A stretch of 64,000 nt of DNA, taken from assembly GCF_900188025.1 (NCBI RefSeq), contig NZ_FZNO01000008.1:62001-126000 (forward strand), read 5' to 3'. This DNA comes from Blastococcus mobilis. Its GTDB lineage: Bacteria > Actinomycetota > Actinomycetes > Mycobacteriales > Geodermatophilaceae. Within the stretch, counting starts at the first letter, position 1; every line of letters begins with the position of its first letter. This document shows, one piece after another, positions 53,716-62,586 of the stretch. Both the position numbers and the translations under genes were made by a program. The notes under the pieces are model-generated. The model was given only the letters and a program-made list of their open reading frames with translations, did not search any database and was not told where the DNA came from.

Positions 53716-55155
53716 TCAGACGACGGGATCGGACGGGCAGCGGCCGTGGTCGGTTGCCGGCCGGGAACCGCGCTCGACATCGGCGTCGGCCCGCGCGAGC
53801 AAGGCCACTGCGTCCCGGAGGACCTCCGGCGGATGGGTGAACGGCAGCCGGAGGCGGTCGTCCAGGGCGTGGCCCGTGCCGAAGAGCGGCCCGGCGGCGA
53901 GCCTCAGCCCGTAGGCCTCGGCTGCGGTGACCAGCGCGCGGGAGCGCGCCGACGGCAGCCCGCACCACAGCACCATGCCGCCGGCGGGCTCATGGACCCG
54001 CCAGGCGGGCAGCCGCGACCGCAGTTCCCCCACCAGCGCCTCCCGGCGCTCGCGCAGGGCCCGCCGGTGGTCGCCCAGCGCCGCGTCGGCGCCGTCCAGA
54101 AGGGCGCCCGCGGCCAGTTGCTCCACGACCGGGCCGGCCATCGTCGAACGGACGGCGACCGCGGTCAGGCGCCGCACCGTCTCGGCGTCCGCACGCACCC
54201 AGCCGATCCGGAGGCCACCCCAAAACGTCTTGCTCAGGCTGCCCACGGAGACGTGTCCCTCGCCGAACGCGGCCAGGGGCGGCGGCGGTGGGGTGTCCAG
54301 CCACAGCTCCGCGAACGTCTCGTCGACGACGGCCGTGGTGCCGGCGCGGCGCAGCGCCCGGGCGAGCCGCTCACGGCCCGCCGTGTCCAGCAGGCGCCCG
54401 GTCGGGTTGTGGAAGTCCGGCATCAGGTAGGCGCCCGCCGGGCGGACGGTGCCCAGCGCCCGCTCGGCGGCGGACAGCCATTCCTCCGGCTCGTCCGGGT
54501 CGAGCGCCGTGGGCAGCACACGCAGGCCGAGGGCTCGTGCCACGTCCAGCGCATTGGGATAGGTCGGCTGCTCCACGAGCAGCCGCTGGCCCCGGCGCAG
54601 CAGGGTGTTGAACGCCGTCCCGACACCGTGCAGGGCGCCCGCCGTCACCAGGACCTGCTCCGGCGTCGTCGGCAGCCCGCGCCGGCCGTATCCCTCGGCG
54701 ATCCGCGCCCGCAGGTCCGGGAGCCCGGCCGGGTGGTAGCCGTGCTGCGGCAGGTGTCGCGGGAGCTCCGCGAGGGCGGCGGCGAAGGCCGCGGGAACCG
54801 ACGACGGAGCCGACGGCGCGGCGTGGGCCATGTCGATCGTCCCGTCGTCGACCGGTGCAGGCACCCAGGCGCCGCGGTGCGGGCCGGCCGGCAACGCCGC
54901 GAACGTGCCCGACCCCTGGCGGGCCGTGGCCCAGCCGTCCTCCCGCAGCCGGGCGTAGGCGGCGGTCACCGTGGCCCGGCTGAGGGTCAGTGCGGCGGCC
55001 AGGTCGCGTTCCGCCGGCAGACGGGTGCCCAAGGGCACCCGCCCGTCGGCCACGAGCGTCCGCACCCGCTGGGCCAGGGCGGCGTAGCGGGGCGGGCGCT
55101 CGCCGTCGAGGTCGCCGACGAGGTCCGCCAGCTGCCGGGCCGAGGTCGTCTCCAC
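53716..55155 (-). CDS. MocR-family (PdxR/YczR-like) regulator
   Basis: This 479-residue regulator has an N-terminal GntR winged helix (about 20-90, GTRLPAERDLAAALTLSRAT) and a C-terminal aminotransferase fold I domain with PDFHNPTGRLL and the PLP-Lys motif SLSKTFWGGLRIGW. It is divergent from a YczE membrane protein gene, a recognised actinobacterial pairing. The GTG at 55155 is preferred: the ATG at 55197 would place a perfect operator palindrome inside the coding sequence. It probably controls yczE in response to PLP or an adduct. Confidence 0.9.
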   Translation of the reverse strand: METTSARQLADLVGDLDGERPPRYAALAQRVRTLVADGRVPLGTRLPAERDLAAALTLSRATVTAAYARLREDGWATARQGSGTFAALPAGPHRGAWVPAPVDDGTIDMAHAAPSAPSSVPAAFAAALAELPRHLPQHGYHPAGLPDLRARIAEGYGRRGLPTTPEQVLVTAGALHGVGTAFNTLLRRGQRLLVEQPTYPNALDVARALGLRVLPTALDPDEPEEWLSAAERALGTVRPAGAYLMPDFHNPTGRLLDTAGRERLARALRRAGTTAVVDETFAELWLDTPPPPPLAAFGEGHVSVGSLSKTFWGGLRIGWVRADAETVRRLTAVAVRSTMAGPVVEQLAAGALLDGADAALGDHRRALRERREALVGELRSRLPAWRVHEPAGGMVLWCGLPSARSRALVTAAEAYGLRLAAGPLFGTGHALDDRLRLPFTHPPEVLRDAVALLARADADVERGSRPATDHGRCPSDPVV

Positions 55156-55169
55156 GCCACTACCTTCCG

Positions 55170-55194
55170 ATTGGCCTGTGGTCAGCAGGCCAAT
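55170..55194. promoter_or_regulatory. Palindromic operator between mocR and yczE
   Basis: ATTGGCCTG (55170-55178) and CAGGCCAAT (55186-55194) form a perfect 9-bp inverted repeat with a 7-bp spacer. It fills the 40-bp gap between the divergent mocR (GTG 55155) and yczE (ATG 55196) starts and is the likely MocR binding site. Confidence 0.65.
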
Positions 55195-55195
55195 C

Positions 55196-55897
55196 ATGGG
55201 CCATCCTCGAACCGTGCTCCAGCCCTCTCGCGGCGGCCGCTCGCTCCGTGGCCGCCAACTGCCCCGCCGCCTCGTCCAGCTCTACGCCGGCCTGATGCTC
55301 TACGGCGTCTCCATGGCGCTGATCGTGCGTTCGGCGCTGGGCAACATGCCGTGGGACGTCCTGCACCAGGGGCTCGCCGACCGGCTGGGCTGGTCGATCG
55401 GCACCGTCGCCATCGTGGTCGGCGCCCTCGTGCTGCTGGGGTGGATCCCCCTGCGCCAGCGGCCCGGGCTGGGCACGGTGAGCAACGTCGTCGTGCTGGG
55501 GCTGGCCCTCGACGCCACGCTCGCCGTCGTCCCGGCCCCGTCGTCCCTCCCGCTGCGGATCGGGCTGCTGCTGGCAGGCCTCCTGCTGAACGCCGTCGCC
55601 ACGGCGGCCTACATCGGCGTCCACCTCGGCCCGGGACCGCGCGACGGGCTGATGACCGGCCTGGTCCGTCGCACGGGCCGCTCGGTGCGGCTGGTGCGCA
55701 CGTCGATCGAGGTGGTGGTCGTGGCCGGAGGCTGGTTGCTCGGGGGCACGCTCGGCCTGGGCACCCTCCTGTACGCGGTGGCCATCGGTCCGCTGGTGCA
55801 GGTTCTGCTCCCCTGGCTGTCCGTGAGCCGGACCTACCCCGTCACCCCTGCTGGGCGCCCCACTCCGCCAGTCGCCGCTCCGCCTCCTCCGGGCTGA
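55196..55897 (+). CDS. YczE-family membrane protein
   Basis: This 233-residue protein has five hydrophobic segments and the YczE signature: RRLVQLYAGLMLYGVSMALI, RSALGNMPWDVLHQGLAD and LGPGPRDGLMTGL. YczE proteins are uncharacterised transporters or membrane sensors often controlled by a divergent MocR gene. The ATG at 55196 sits next to the operator with no Shine-Dalgarno, so a leaderless mRNA or the GTG at 55214 is possible. The C-terminal 56 bp overlap the VOC gene on the other strand. Confidence 0.87.
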   Translation: MGHPRTVLQPSRGGRSLRGRQLPRRLVQLYAGLMLYGVSMALIVRSALGNMPWDVLHQGLADRLGWSIGTVAIVVGALVLLGWIPLRQRPGLGTVSNVVVLGLALDATLAVVPAPSSLPLRIGLLLAGLLLNAVATAAYIGVHLGPGPRDGLMTGLVRRTGRSVRLVRTSIEVVVVAGGWLLGGTLGLGTLLYAVAIGPLVQVLLPWLSVSRTYPVTPAGRPTPPVAAPPPPG

Positions 55898-56315
55898 CGC
55901 CCTCGACCCTGGTCATGACCGCCCAGCGGTGCCCGAACGGGTCGTGGACGGAGGCGAACCGGTCGCCGGTGACGAACGTGTCGGGCTTCTCCCGGACCGT
56001 CGCGCCCCGCTCCACCGCCTTCGCGAAGACGGCGTCCACGTCGGACACGTAGATGCAGGCGGAGCCGCTGACCGCCTCGCCGTCCCGAGTGGGGCTGACG
56101 AGGCCGAACTGCTCGTTCGGGTCGCTCAGCTGCAGTCGCCCGTCGCCGAAGTCGAGCTCGGCGTGCATGACCGTGTCGCCGGGCCCGTCCATCCGGCTCA
56201 CGAGCGTCGCCCCGAAGACCTCCACGTAGAAGCCGATGGCCTCCGTCGCCGGGGAGCAGACGAGGAACGGCGTCAGGGTGGTGTAGCCCTCGGGCTTTCC
56301 ATTCGTGATCGTCAT
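55842..56315 (-). CDS. VOC/glyoxalase-like protein (PhnB-type)
   Basis: This 157-residue protein has the PhnB-like VOC pattern: TLTPFLVCSPATEAIGFYVE, FGATLVSRM, and DPFGHRWAVMTRVE near the end. The two beta-alpha-beta-beta-beta units are complete, in contrast to the truncated VOC gene near 17.5 kb. Metal binding and substrate are unknown. It overlaps yczE tail to tail by 56 bp. It is divergent from the AraC gene by 27 bp. Confidence 0.85.
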   Translation of the reverse strand: MTITNGKPEGYTTLTPFLVCSPATEAIGFYVEVFGATLVSRMDGPGDTVMHAELDFGDGRLQLSDPNEQFGLVSPTRDGEAVSGSACIYVSDVDAVFAKAVERGATVREKPDTFVTGDRFASVHDPFGHRWAVMTRVEGVSPEEAERRLAEWGAQQG

Positions 56316-56342
56316 GTCCCCGATGCTGCCTAGGCTGCGGGG

Positions 56343-57200
56343 GTGGCGTCTTGGAAGAACGCGACGATCGACCGGACCGCCACCCTGCGCGGCATCCTGC
56401 GCCCCGTCGAGACCGCCGCACGCACGGACCTGCGCCGCGACGCCCCGGTCAGCGAGCCGCTGCGGCCCTTCGTCGAGCGGTACTGGTCGGTGCGCTGGGA
56501 CCTCACCGGGCAGCCGCCGTTCCGCTCGGAGGTGCTCAGCCATCCCAGCGTGAACCTGTCGGTCGAGTCCGGCACCGATCCGCGCTTCGGCGTGGCCATG
56601 CCGGCCGTGCTCCTGCACGGCGTCGTGACCCGCCGCTTCAGCATCGACCTGACCGGCTCCGGCCGGGTGAACGCCGTCAAGTTCCGCCCCGGCGGCTTCA
56701 CGGCGCTCACCGGCGCCCTGCCCGCGCGCAACAGCGTCGCGCCGCTCGGCCGCGAACTGGGGATCCCGGCCGAGCGGCTGCTGATCGACGTCCTGGAGCC
56801 GGAGGACGACGACGACCGCGCCGCCGTGCTCGACGCGTCCCTCGCGCCGCTGGCCACCGAGCCCCCGGACGCCTATCTCGACCTGCTGGGTCTGATCGGC
56901 GCGATGATCGAGGACCGGGAACTGGTCCGCGTCGACCAGGTCGCGGCGCTGGGCGGGGTGAGCGTGCGATCGCTCCAACGGCTGTTCGCCGGATACGTGG
57001 GAGTCAGCCCGAAGGCGGTGCTGGCCCGCTACCGGTTGCAGGACGCCGCTGCCGCGATCGACGCGGGCGAGGTCCACGACCTGGCCGGCCTCGCGGCCTC
57101 CCTGGGGTGGTTCGACCAGGCCCACTTCAGCCGGAACTTCCACGCCGTCGTCGGTGTCACTCCGTCGGCCTATCTGCAGCGAGCTCGGCAGGCACGCTGA
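56343..57200 (+). CDS. AraC-family transcriptional regulator
   Basis: This 285-residue regulator has an N-terminal DUF6597-like sensing domain (about 25-145, PLRPFVERYWSVRWDL, VKFRPGGFTALTG) and a C-terminal AraC double helix-turn-helix (about 195-280: VAALGGVSVRSLQRLFAGYV, SLGWFDQAHFSRNFHAVVGV). It is divergent from the VOC gene and may regulate it. It starts at GTG 56343 and its last 44 bp overlap the MFS gene. Confidence 0.9.
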   Translation: MASWKNATIDRTATLRGILRPVETAARTDLRRDAPVSEPLRPFVERYWSVRWDLTGQPPFRSEVLSHPSVNLSVESGTDPRFGVAMPAVLLHGVVTRRFSIDLTGSGRVNAVKFRPGGFTALTGALPARNSVAPLGRELGIPAERLLIDVLEPEDDDDRAAVLDASLAPLATEPPDAYLDLLGLIGAMIEDRELVRVDQVAALGGVSVRSLQRLFAGYVGVSPKAVLARYRLQDAAAAIDAGEVHDLAGLAASLGWFDQAHFSRNFHAVVGVTPSAYLQRARQAR

Positions 57201-58287
57201 CCCGCAGCCCGGACCGGACGACGGGCACGACGGCGAGGACCAGGACGGCGACCGCGGTCGCTCCGCCCACCGCCCAGGCGGCGAACACCAGCAGCGACCC
57301 GAGCTCGATGCCCAGGCCGGCGACCGAGGTGATCGTGGCGCGGTGGGGGCTGTCGATGCGGTCCTGCAGCCGGGCCTCGGCGGCCACCAGGACCGCGAGG
57401 TAGAGCGCGTAGAACACGCAGAGCGCGACCAGCCCGGCCAGGACCGGCAGCACGACGGCGGCCAGGCACAGCCCCGCGGTCCCGAGCAGCACCGGCAGCG
57501 CGCGGTCGGGCAGCCGGGCCGCCCGACCGCCCAGGGCGGCCCCCAGCGCACCGGCCAGCGCCACGGCCAGGACCGCGAAGGGAACGCCGGTCACCGGCAC
57601 CCCCTGGGCCGCCGCGAGCACCGGGAAGTACTCCTCGACCGCGTCCAGCGCGCCGATCAGGGCAACCGCGAGCACCGTCAGCCGCAGCGCCGGCGTGCGG
57701 ACCGCCTCGCGGACCCCCTGGCGCAGCGTGCCGGCCAGGGACGTCTCGCCGTCCGGGACCCGCGCGGGCTCCGGGAAGCGCAGCGCGAGCAGCGCCGCGA
57801 GCAGGCACACGCCGACGCTCACCCAGCCGACCAGCCGGTAGCCGCCCAGAGCGAAGAGCGCGCTCGCCGCGAAGGCCGTGGGGACCTGGACGAGCAGCTC
57901 CGCCGCGGTCATCCAGCCGTGGACGCGACCGAAGGAGTCCGCGGCCTCGACGTCGGCCAGCGCGTCGTGCACGAGCGCCTCGCTCGCGCCCGACACCAGC
58001 GCACCACCGACGCCCCAGAGCACGAAGCCGATCGCGAAGGCACCGAACGCGGGAGCCGCCGTCCACACCACGAAGCCGGCCGCCTGCAGGACGCCGGCCA
58101 GGACGACGACTCCCCGGCGGGACCAGCGATCGGCCAGCGCTCCGGCGGGGATCTCGGTGATGAAGCCGGTGATCGACCAGACGGCGAACAGGATCGAGAT
58201 CGCCACCGTCGACAGCCCGGTGTCCAGGAAGAGCAGCGCGTAGAGCGGGTAGTAGGGCACCAGCTCGGAGAGCGCGGCCCAGCCCAC
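57157..58287 (-). CDS. Major facilitator superfamily transporter
   Basis: This 376-residue membrane protein has about 12 helices and the MFS loop motif GALADRWSRRGVVVLAGVLQ after helix 2. It resembles small actinobacterial drug or metabolite exporters. The GTG at 58287 begins directly in helix 1 (VGWAALSELVPYYPLYALLF); the open frame extends a few codons further upstream (LARLA) without a standard start, so the true N-terminus may be slightly longer. It is convergent with araC. Confidence 0.85.
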   Translation of the reverse strand: MGWAALSELVPYYPLYALLFLDTGLSTVAISILFAVWSITGFITEIPAGALADRWSRRGVVVLAGVLQAAGFVVWTAAPAFGAFAIGFVLWGVGGALVSGASEALVHDALADVEAADSFGRVHGWMTAAELLVQVPTAFAASALFALGGYRLVGWVSVGVCLLAALLALRFPEPARVPDGETSLAGTLRQGVREAVRTPALRLTVLAVALIGALDAVEEYFPVLAAAQGVPVTGVPFAVLAVALAGALGAALGGRAARLPDRALPVLLGTAGLCLAAVVLPVLAGLVALCVFYALYLAVLVAAEARLQDRIDSPHRATITSVAGLGIELGSLLVFAAWAVGGATAVAVLVLAVVPVVRSGLRVSVPAELAADRPTE

Positions 58288-58482
58288 CGCGAGACGAGCG
58301 AGCGGCCGTGCGGCGGGGGGAAGCGGGTTCGGGGACGGGCGTCAACGGAACGGCATGTGCGGAGGCTAACGCCGCCGGGTCCGGGTCCGCAGCCGGTTTC
58401 GGCGAACCGCTCGATTACGGTGACGGCGACGAACCAAGCTGTCCGAGCACCGCCCGGCAGTGCCGAGCGGAGGAGAGTTCTC

Positions 58483-59076
58483 GTGGACCTGTCGGTCATC
58501 GCGACCGCGTTCATCCTGGTGCTCCCCGTGGAGCTCCCCGACAAGACGCTGTTCGCCAGCCTGGTCCTGGCGACCCGCTTCCCGCACTGGCCGGTGTTCC
58601 TCGGCGTCGGGGCGGCGTTCGGCCTGCAGGTCGCGATCGCCGTCACCGCCGGTTCCCTGCTGTCGCTGCTGCCCGAGGCACTGGTCAGCAGCGTCGTGGC
58701 GCTGCTGTTCCTCGTCGGCGCGGTCATCCTCTGGCGCAGCGCATCGAGCGGCCCGGAGGACGAGGAGCTGGCCGAGACGCCGGAACACCCGTCGTTCCTC
58801 AAGGCAGCCGCCATCTCCTTCGGCGTCCTCTTCGCCGCCGAGTGGGGCGACCTGTCCCAGCTGGCCACCGCCGGCCTGGCCGCCCGCTACGACGAGCCGC
58901 TGTCGGTGTTCGTCGGCGCGTGGGCGGCGCTGCTGGTCGTCTCCGGGCTGGCGGTGTTCCTGGGCAAGAAGCTGGCCGACCGGCTGCCGATCACGCTCAT
59001 CCGCCGGGTGGCCGCAGGGCTCTTCCTCCTCTTCGCCGTGTTCGCGATCGTCGAGACCGTCCGCGCGCTCACCTGA
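58483..59076 (+). CDS. TMEM165/GDT1-family cation transporter
   Basis: This 197-residue protein has six helices in two repeats, each with the family acidic motif: ELPDKT in the first and EWGDLSQ in the second. Related proteins export or exchange Mn or Ca. The first motif is usually E-x-G-D-K-T; here Pro replaces Gly. The GTG at 58483 follows GGAGGAG. No Mn riboswitch was recognised upstream. It is followed after 16 bp by a DUF1905 gene. Confidence 0.88.
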   Translation: MDLSVIATAFILVLPVELPDKTLFASLVLATRFPHWPVFLGVGAAFGLQVAIAVTAGSLLSLLPEALVSSVVALLFLVGAVILWRSASSGPEDEELAETPEHPSFLKAAAISFGVLFAAEWGDLSQLATAGLAARYDEPLSVFVGAWAALLVVSGLAVFLGKKLADRLPITLIRRVAAGLFLLFAVFAIVETVRALT

Positions 59077-59092
59077 CCTCTACGGTTCCGCC

Positions 59093-59539
59093 ATGGACTT
59101 CCGGGCGACGGTGGTGCTGGGTGGCAAAACGGCGACGGGCATCCAGGTGCCCGACGACGTCGTGACGGCGCTCGGTTCGAGCAAGCGCCCCTCGGTCGTC
59201 GTCACCGTCGGCGGCCACACCTACCGGACGACGGTGGCGCCGATGGGCGGTTCCTACTGGGTCCCCCTGGCCGCGGAGCACCGGGAGGCGGCCGGCGTGC
59301 AGGCCGATCAGCAGGTCGACGTCTCCATCGAGCTCGACACCGCACCGCGCGAGGTGCCGCTGCCCGACGACCTCGCCACGGCCATGGACGACGCGGCGCG
59401 GACCGCATTCGACGCGCTGGCCTACTCGCACCGCAAGGAGTGGGTGCCGTGGGTGGGGGAGGCGAAGAAGCTCGAGACCCGCGCCGCCCGGATCACGAAG
59501 ACGGTGGAGTCGCTGCGCGCCGGTAAGAAGACCCGCTGA
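59093..59539 (+). CDS. DUF1905/YdeI-family protein
   Basis: This 148-residue protein has the DUF1905 beta-barrel (residues 1-85: MDFRATVVLGGKTATGIQVP, MGGSYWVPLAAEHREAAG) and a C-terminal YdeI/OmpD-associated helical part (LPDDLATAMDDAARTAFDAL, YSHRKEWVPWV). Function is not established. It may be cotranscribed with the GDT1-type gene. A 208-bp gap without recognised genes follows. Confidence 0.85.
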   Translation: MDFRATVVLGGKTATGIQVPDDVVTALGSSKRPSVVVTVGGHTYRTTVAPMGGSYWVPLAAEHREAAGVQADQQVDVSIELDTAPREVPLPDDLATAMDDAARTAFDALAYSHRKEWVPWVGEAKKLETRAARITKTVESLRAGKKTR

Positions 59540-59747
59540 GGGCTCGTCCGGCCGGCGTGGGCGCACGCCGCCAGGACGGAGACCGGCGCCGCCGGCACCT
59601 CGACGCTCCCCGTCGCAGTGACGCGTGAAGATGCCGGACGCGCGCACCTTGTGCCGGGTGCGGGTGCGGGGTCAGGGTGACGCCGTCGTCGCCGCTCGTC
59701 GGGCCGGGAGCGACGACCAGCGGTCGCGTCGAGCCGGGAGACGTCGG

Positions 59748-60776
59748 ATGAGAGCCGTTCGCCTGCACAGCTACCACCAGGACCCCTCGATCGACGAGAT
59801 CCCGGAGCCGGAGCCGATCGGACCGCTGGACGTCATCGTCAGGATCGGCGGCGCCGGGGTATGCCGCACCGACCTGCACATCATCGAGGGCCAGTGGGCG
59901 GAGGTGCAGAACCCCGACCTCCCCTACGTGCTCGGCCACGAGAACGCCGGCTGGGTGCACGCGGTCGGTGAGGGCGTCACCAACCTGGCGGTCGGCGACA
60001 CGGTGATCCTCCATCCGCAGCCCAGCTGCGGCCTGTGCCTGGCCTGCCGGGCCGGCAAGGACATGCACTGCGAGAACGCCTTCTTCCCCGGCCTGTCGAA
60101 CCACGACGGGGGGATGGCGGAGTACCTGCGCACCACCGCCCGCGCCTGCGTGAAGCTCGACCCGGGAACCGATCCCGCCGACGTCGCCGCGCTCGCCGAC
60201 GCCGGGATCACCGCCTACCACGCCGTCCGCAAGGCGCTGCCGCTGCTGCCCCCCGGCACGACCGCGGTCGTGCAGGGCGCGGGCGGGCTGGGGCACATCG
60301 GCATCCAGTGCCTGGCCGCGCTGTCCGCGGCGCGGATCGTCGTCGTCGACCGGAACCCCGACGCGCTGGGGCTGGCCGGGAAGATCGGCGCGACGCACAC
60401 CGTGCTCGCCGACGGCAACCAGGTCGAGGCGGTCAAGGACCTCACCGGCGGAACCGGCGCGCACGTCGTCTTCGACTACGTCGCCGAGCAGGGCGCCGAG
60501 ATGGACGGCTGGAACATGACCGCCCCCGACGGCTCGTACTTCGTGATCGGCTACGGCGGCGAACTGCGCATCCCGACGCTCGACATCATCTCCACCGAGC
60601 GGAACATCGTCGGGAACATCGTCGGCACCTACACGGACCTCGCGGAGCTCATGGTGCTCGCCCAGGCCGGCAAGGTCACCCTGCACACGCAGAAGTACCC
60701 GCTGGACCAGGCGGTCGACGCCCTGCACGACCTCGACGCCGGCCGGGTGCGCGGCCGCGCCATTCTCGTCCCCTGA
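59748..60776 (+). CDS. Zinc-dependent alcohol dehydrogenase (propane-operon type)
   Basis: This 342-residue medium-chain ADH has the catalytic zinc ligands (CRTD and GHENAG), the structural zinc loop with Cys residues in SCGLCLACRAGKDMHC, and the Rossmann GAGGLGHIG. It should oxidise a primary or secondary alcohol with NAD. With the amidohydrolase and DUF59 genes that follow it matches accessory genes of propane-type soluble diiron monooxygenase operons. The ATG at 59748 follows GGGAGACGT. The alcohol substrate is unknown. Confidence 0.9.
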   Translation: MRAVRLHSYHQDPSIDEIPEPEPIGPLDVIVRIGGAGVCRTDLHIIEGQWAEVQNPDLPYVLGHENAGWVHAVGEGVTNLAVGDTVILHPQPSCGLCLACRAGKDMHCENAFFPGLSNHDGGMAEYLRTTARACVKLDPGTDPADVAALADAGITAYHAVRKALPLLPPGTTAVVQGAGGLGHIGIQCLAALSAARIVVVDRNPDALGLAGKIGATHTVLADGNQVEAVKDLTGGTGAHVVFDYVAEQGAEMDGWNMTAPDGSYFVIGYGGELRIPTLDIISTERNIVGNIVGTYTDLAELMVLAQAGKVTLHTQKYPLDQAVDALHDLDAGRVRGRAILVP

Positions 60777-60825
60777 CCCGGCTCGACCGGAATTTTCGGC
60801 AATCGATGCGAGAGGTGCGGAGTCC

Positions 60826-61899
60826 ATGTACGAGAAGGATGGCGACAAGTACTTCGTCGTTGACTCACACATGCATTTCTGGGATGCCAGCCGCGAGAAC
60901 TGGGTCCAGGGCCGGGAGCAGTACGCCAAGGGCTGGATCGACTGCTTCTACGGCTACCACCAGCTGGCCCCGCCCGAGACCCACTGGGACTACGAGCACT
61001 ACCTCAGGGTCTCCGAAGAGGACCTGATGAAGGACGTCTTCGAGGACGGCCACGTCGACAGGGCCATCTTCCAGTCGACCTACCTGAAGTACTGGTACCG
61101 GGACGGCTTCAACACCGTCGAGCAGAACGGCTCGCTGCTGGAGAGGCACCCCGACAGGTTCATCGTCAACGGTCGCTTCGACCCGCGGGACGGCGAGGCC
61201 GGGCTGAGGCAGCTCGAGGAAGACGCGCGCCGCTGGAACCTCAAGGGCGTCAAGGTCTACACCGCGGAGTGGCACGAGAACGGCTCGCGAGGGTGGAAGC
61301 TCACCGATCCGGAGTCCTACCGATTTCTGGAGAAGTGCCGGGAGCTGGGCATCAAGAACATCCACGCCCACAAGGGCCCGACGATCTGGCCGCTGGACAA
61401 GGACGCCTTCTCGATGGAGGACGTCGACCGGACCGCGACCGACTTCCCCGACCTGAACTTCGTCATCGAGCACGCCGGCATCCCGCGGATCGACGACTTC
61501 GCCTACATGGCGGTGCAGGAGCCCAACGTCTACGCGGGCCTCTCGGTCGTGATCGGCGCGCACATGCATGCCCGGCCGAAGACCTTCGCCCGCTTCATGG
61601 GTGAGCTGCTGTTCTGGGTCGGCGAGGACCGCATGACGTTCGGGAGCGATTACAACATCTGGACGCCGAAGTGGCAGATCGAGGGCTTCGTCGACTGGCA
61701 GATGCCCGACGACGAGGCGTTCTCCGACTACCCGCGGCTGACGACCGCGACCAAGAAGAAGATCCTCGGCCTCAACGCGGCCAAGCTCTACGGCATCGAC
61801 GTGCCGGCGGAATGCCGGCTGCCGACCTCGGCCGGCGAGCAGGAGCAGCCCGGGGAGCAGCTGCTGACCGAGGCGGCCGCGGCGGGCTCACCGGCGTGA
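60826..61899 (+). CDS. Amidohydrolase associated with propane-type monooxygenase operons
   Basis: This 357-residue metal-dependent hydrolase starts MYEKDGDKYFVVDSHMHFWD, the hallmark of the amidohydrolase encoded behind prmABCD/mimABCD monooxygenase genes. It has DSHMHFWD, the IHAHKGPTIWPLDKDAF block, VIEHAGIPR and FGSDYNIWTPKW. Its role there is not established; it may help assemble the diiron hydroxylase. It lies 49 bp after adh and overlaps the DUF59 gene by 4 bp. No hydroxylase, reductase or coupling-protein gene is in the window. Confidence 0.87.
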   Translation: MYEKDGDKYFVVDSHMHFWDASRENWVQGREQYAKGWIDCFYGYHQLAPPETHWDYEHYLRVSEEDLMKDVFEDGHVDRAIFQSTYLKYWYRDGFNTVEQNGSLLERHPDRFIVNGRFDPRDGEAGLRQLEEDARRWNLKGVKVYTAEWHENGSRGWKLTDPESYRFLEKCRELGIKNIHAHKGPTIWPLDKDAFSMEDVDRTATDFPDLNFVIEHAGIPRIDDFAYMAVQEPNVYAGLSVVIGAHMHARPKTFARFMGELLFWVGEDRMTFGSDYNIWTPKWQIEGFVDWQMPDDEAFSDYPRLTTATKKKILGLNAAKLYGIDVPAECRLPTSAGEQEQPGEQLLTEAAAAGSPA

Positions 61900-62582
61900 A
61901 CCTGCGGGACGCCGTCCGGCAGGCGCTGGGGACGGTGCTCGATCCCGAGATCGACGAGCCGATCACGGATCTCGGTTTCGTGGCCTCGTGCACCGTCTCC
62001 GGTGACGGCGTGGTGACCGTGCGCCTGCGGTTGCCGACGTTCTTCTGCGCGCCGAACTTCTCGTTCCTCATGGTCGCCGACGCCTACGACGCGGTGTCGG
62101 CGGTCGAGGGGGTGACCCGCGCGGAGGTCCTGCTGGAGGACCACCACGCGGCCGCCGAGATCAACCGCGGGATCGCCGCCCACGCCGGGTTCGTCGAGAC
62201 GTTCGCCGGCGAGGCCGCTGCCGAGCTGGACGAGCTGCGGCGGTACTTCCTGGAGAAGGCCGTCGTCGCCGGGCAGGACCGGGTCGCCCGGCCGCTGGTG
62301 GATGCGGGTGCCGGCCCCGACGAGCTGGCGTCGCTGACCCTCGGGTCGGTCCCCGGCTCGCCGGCGCTCGACCGGCTGCGCCGGCGGCGGACCGCCCTCG
62401 GGCTGCCGTCCGACGACGGGGCGCCGCTCCTCCTCCACCCCGACGGCAACCCGGTCGCCGCGGAGCAGGTGCCGCTGCACCTGCGCCGGGCCCGGCTCAC
62501 CCGGCTGGGCATGGAGGCGAACGGAGAGCTGTGCACGAGCATCCTCAGGACGCGGTACCGGGGCACGCTCGGTACCGGCTGA
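61896..62582 (+). CDS. DUF59/MIP18-like iron-sulfur assembly protein
   Basis: This 228-residue protein has an N-terminal DUF59 domain (residues 1-100: LGTVLDPEIDEPITDLGFVA, RLRLPTFFCAPNFSFLM with a conserved Cys) and a C-terminal helical extension (about 110-228). It is the form found behind propane and related diiron monooxygenases, where it may deliver iron. GTG 61896 overlaps the amidohydrolase stop. The C-terminal part is longer than in ordinary DUF59 proteins of about 100 residues. Confidence 0.87.
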   Translation: MNLRDAVRQALGTVLDPEIDEPITDLGFVASCTVSGDGVVTVRLRLPTFFCAPNFSFLMVADAYDAVSAVEGVTRAEVLLEDHHAAAEINRGIAAHAGFVETFAGEAAAELDELRRYFLEKAVVAGQDRVARPLVDAGAGPDELASLTLGSVPGSPALDRLRRRRTALGLPSDDGAPLLLHPDGNPVAAEQVPLHLRRARLTRLGMEANGELCTSILRTRYRGTLGTG

Positions 62583-62586
62583 GCTC

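Noticed and set aside
55842-55897. Overlap of yczE and the VOC gene as a frame error
   Set aside because: The genes converge on opposite strands and both C-termini end naturally; short tail-to-tail overlaps are common in compact GC-rich genomes.
52447-56052. 1201-codon plus-strand frame across larC, mocR and yczE
   Set aside because: Composition is almost entirely Arg/Gly/Ala/Pro and it covers three well-supported genes in other frames.
58288-58482. Mn-responsive yybP-ykoY riboswitch upstream of the GDT1-type gene
   Set aside because: The conserved loop motifs of that riboswitch were not found in the 195-bp region.
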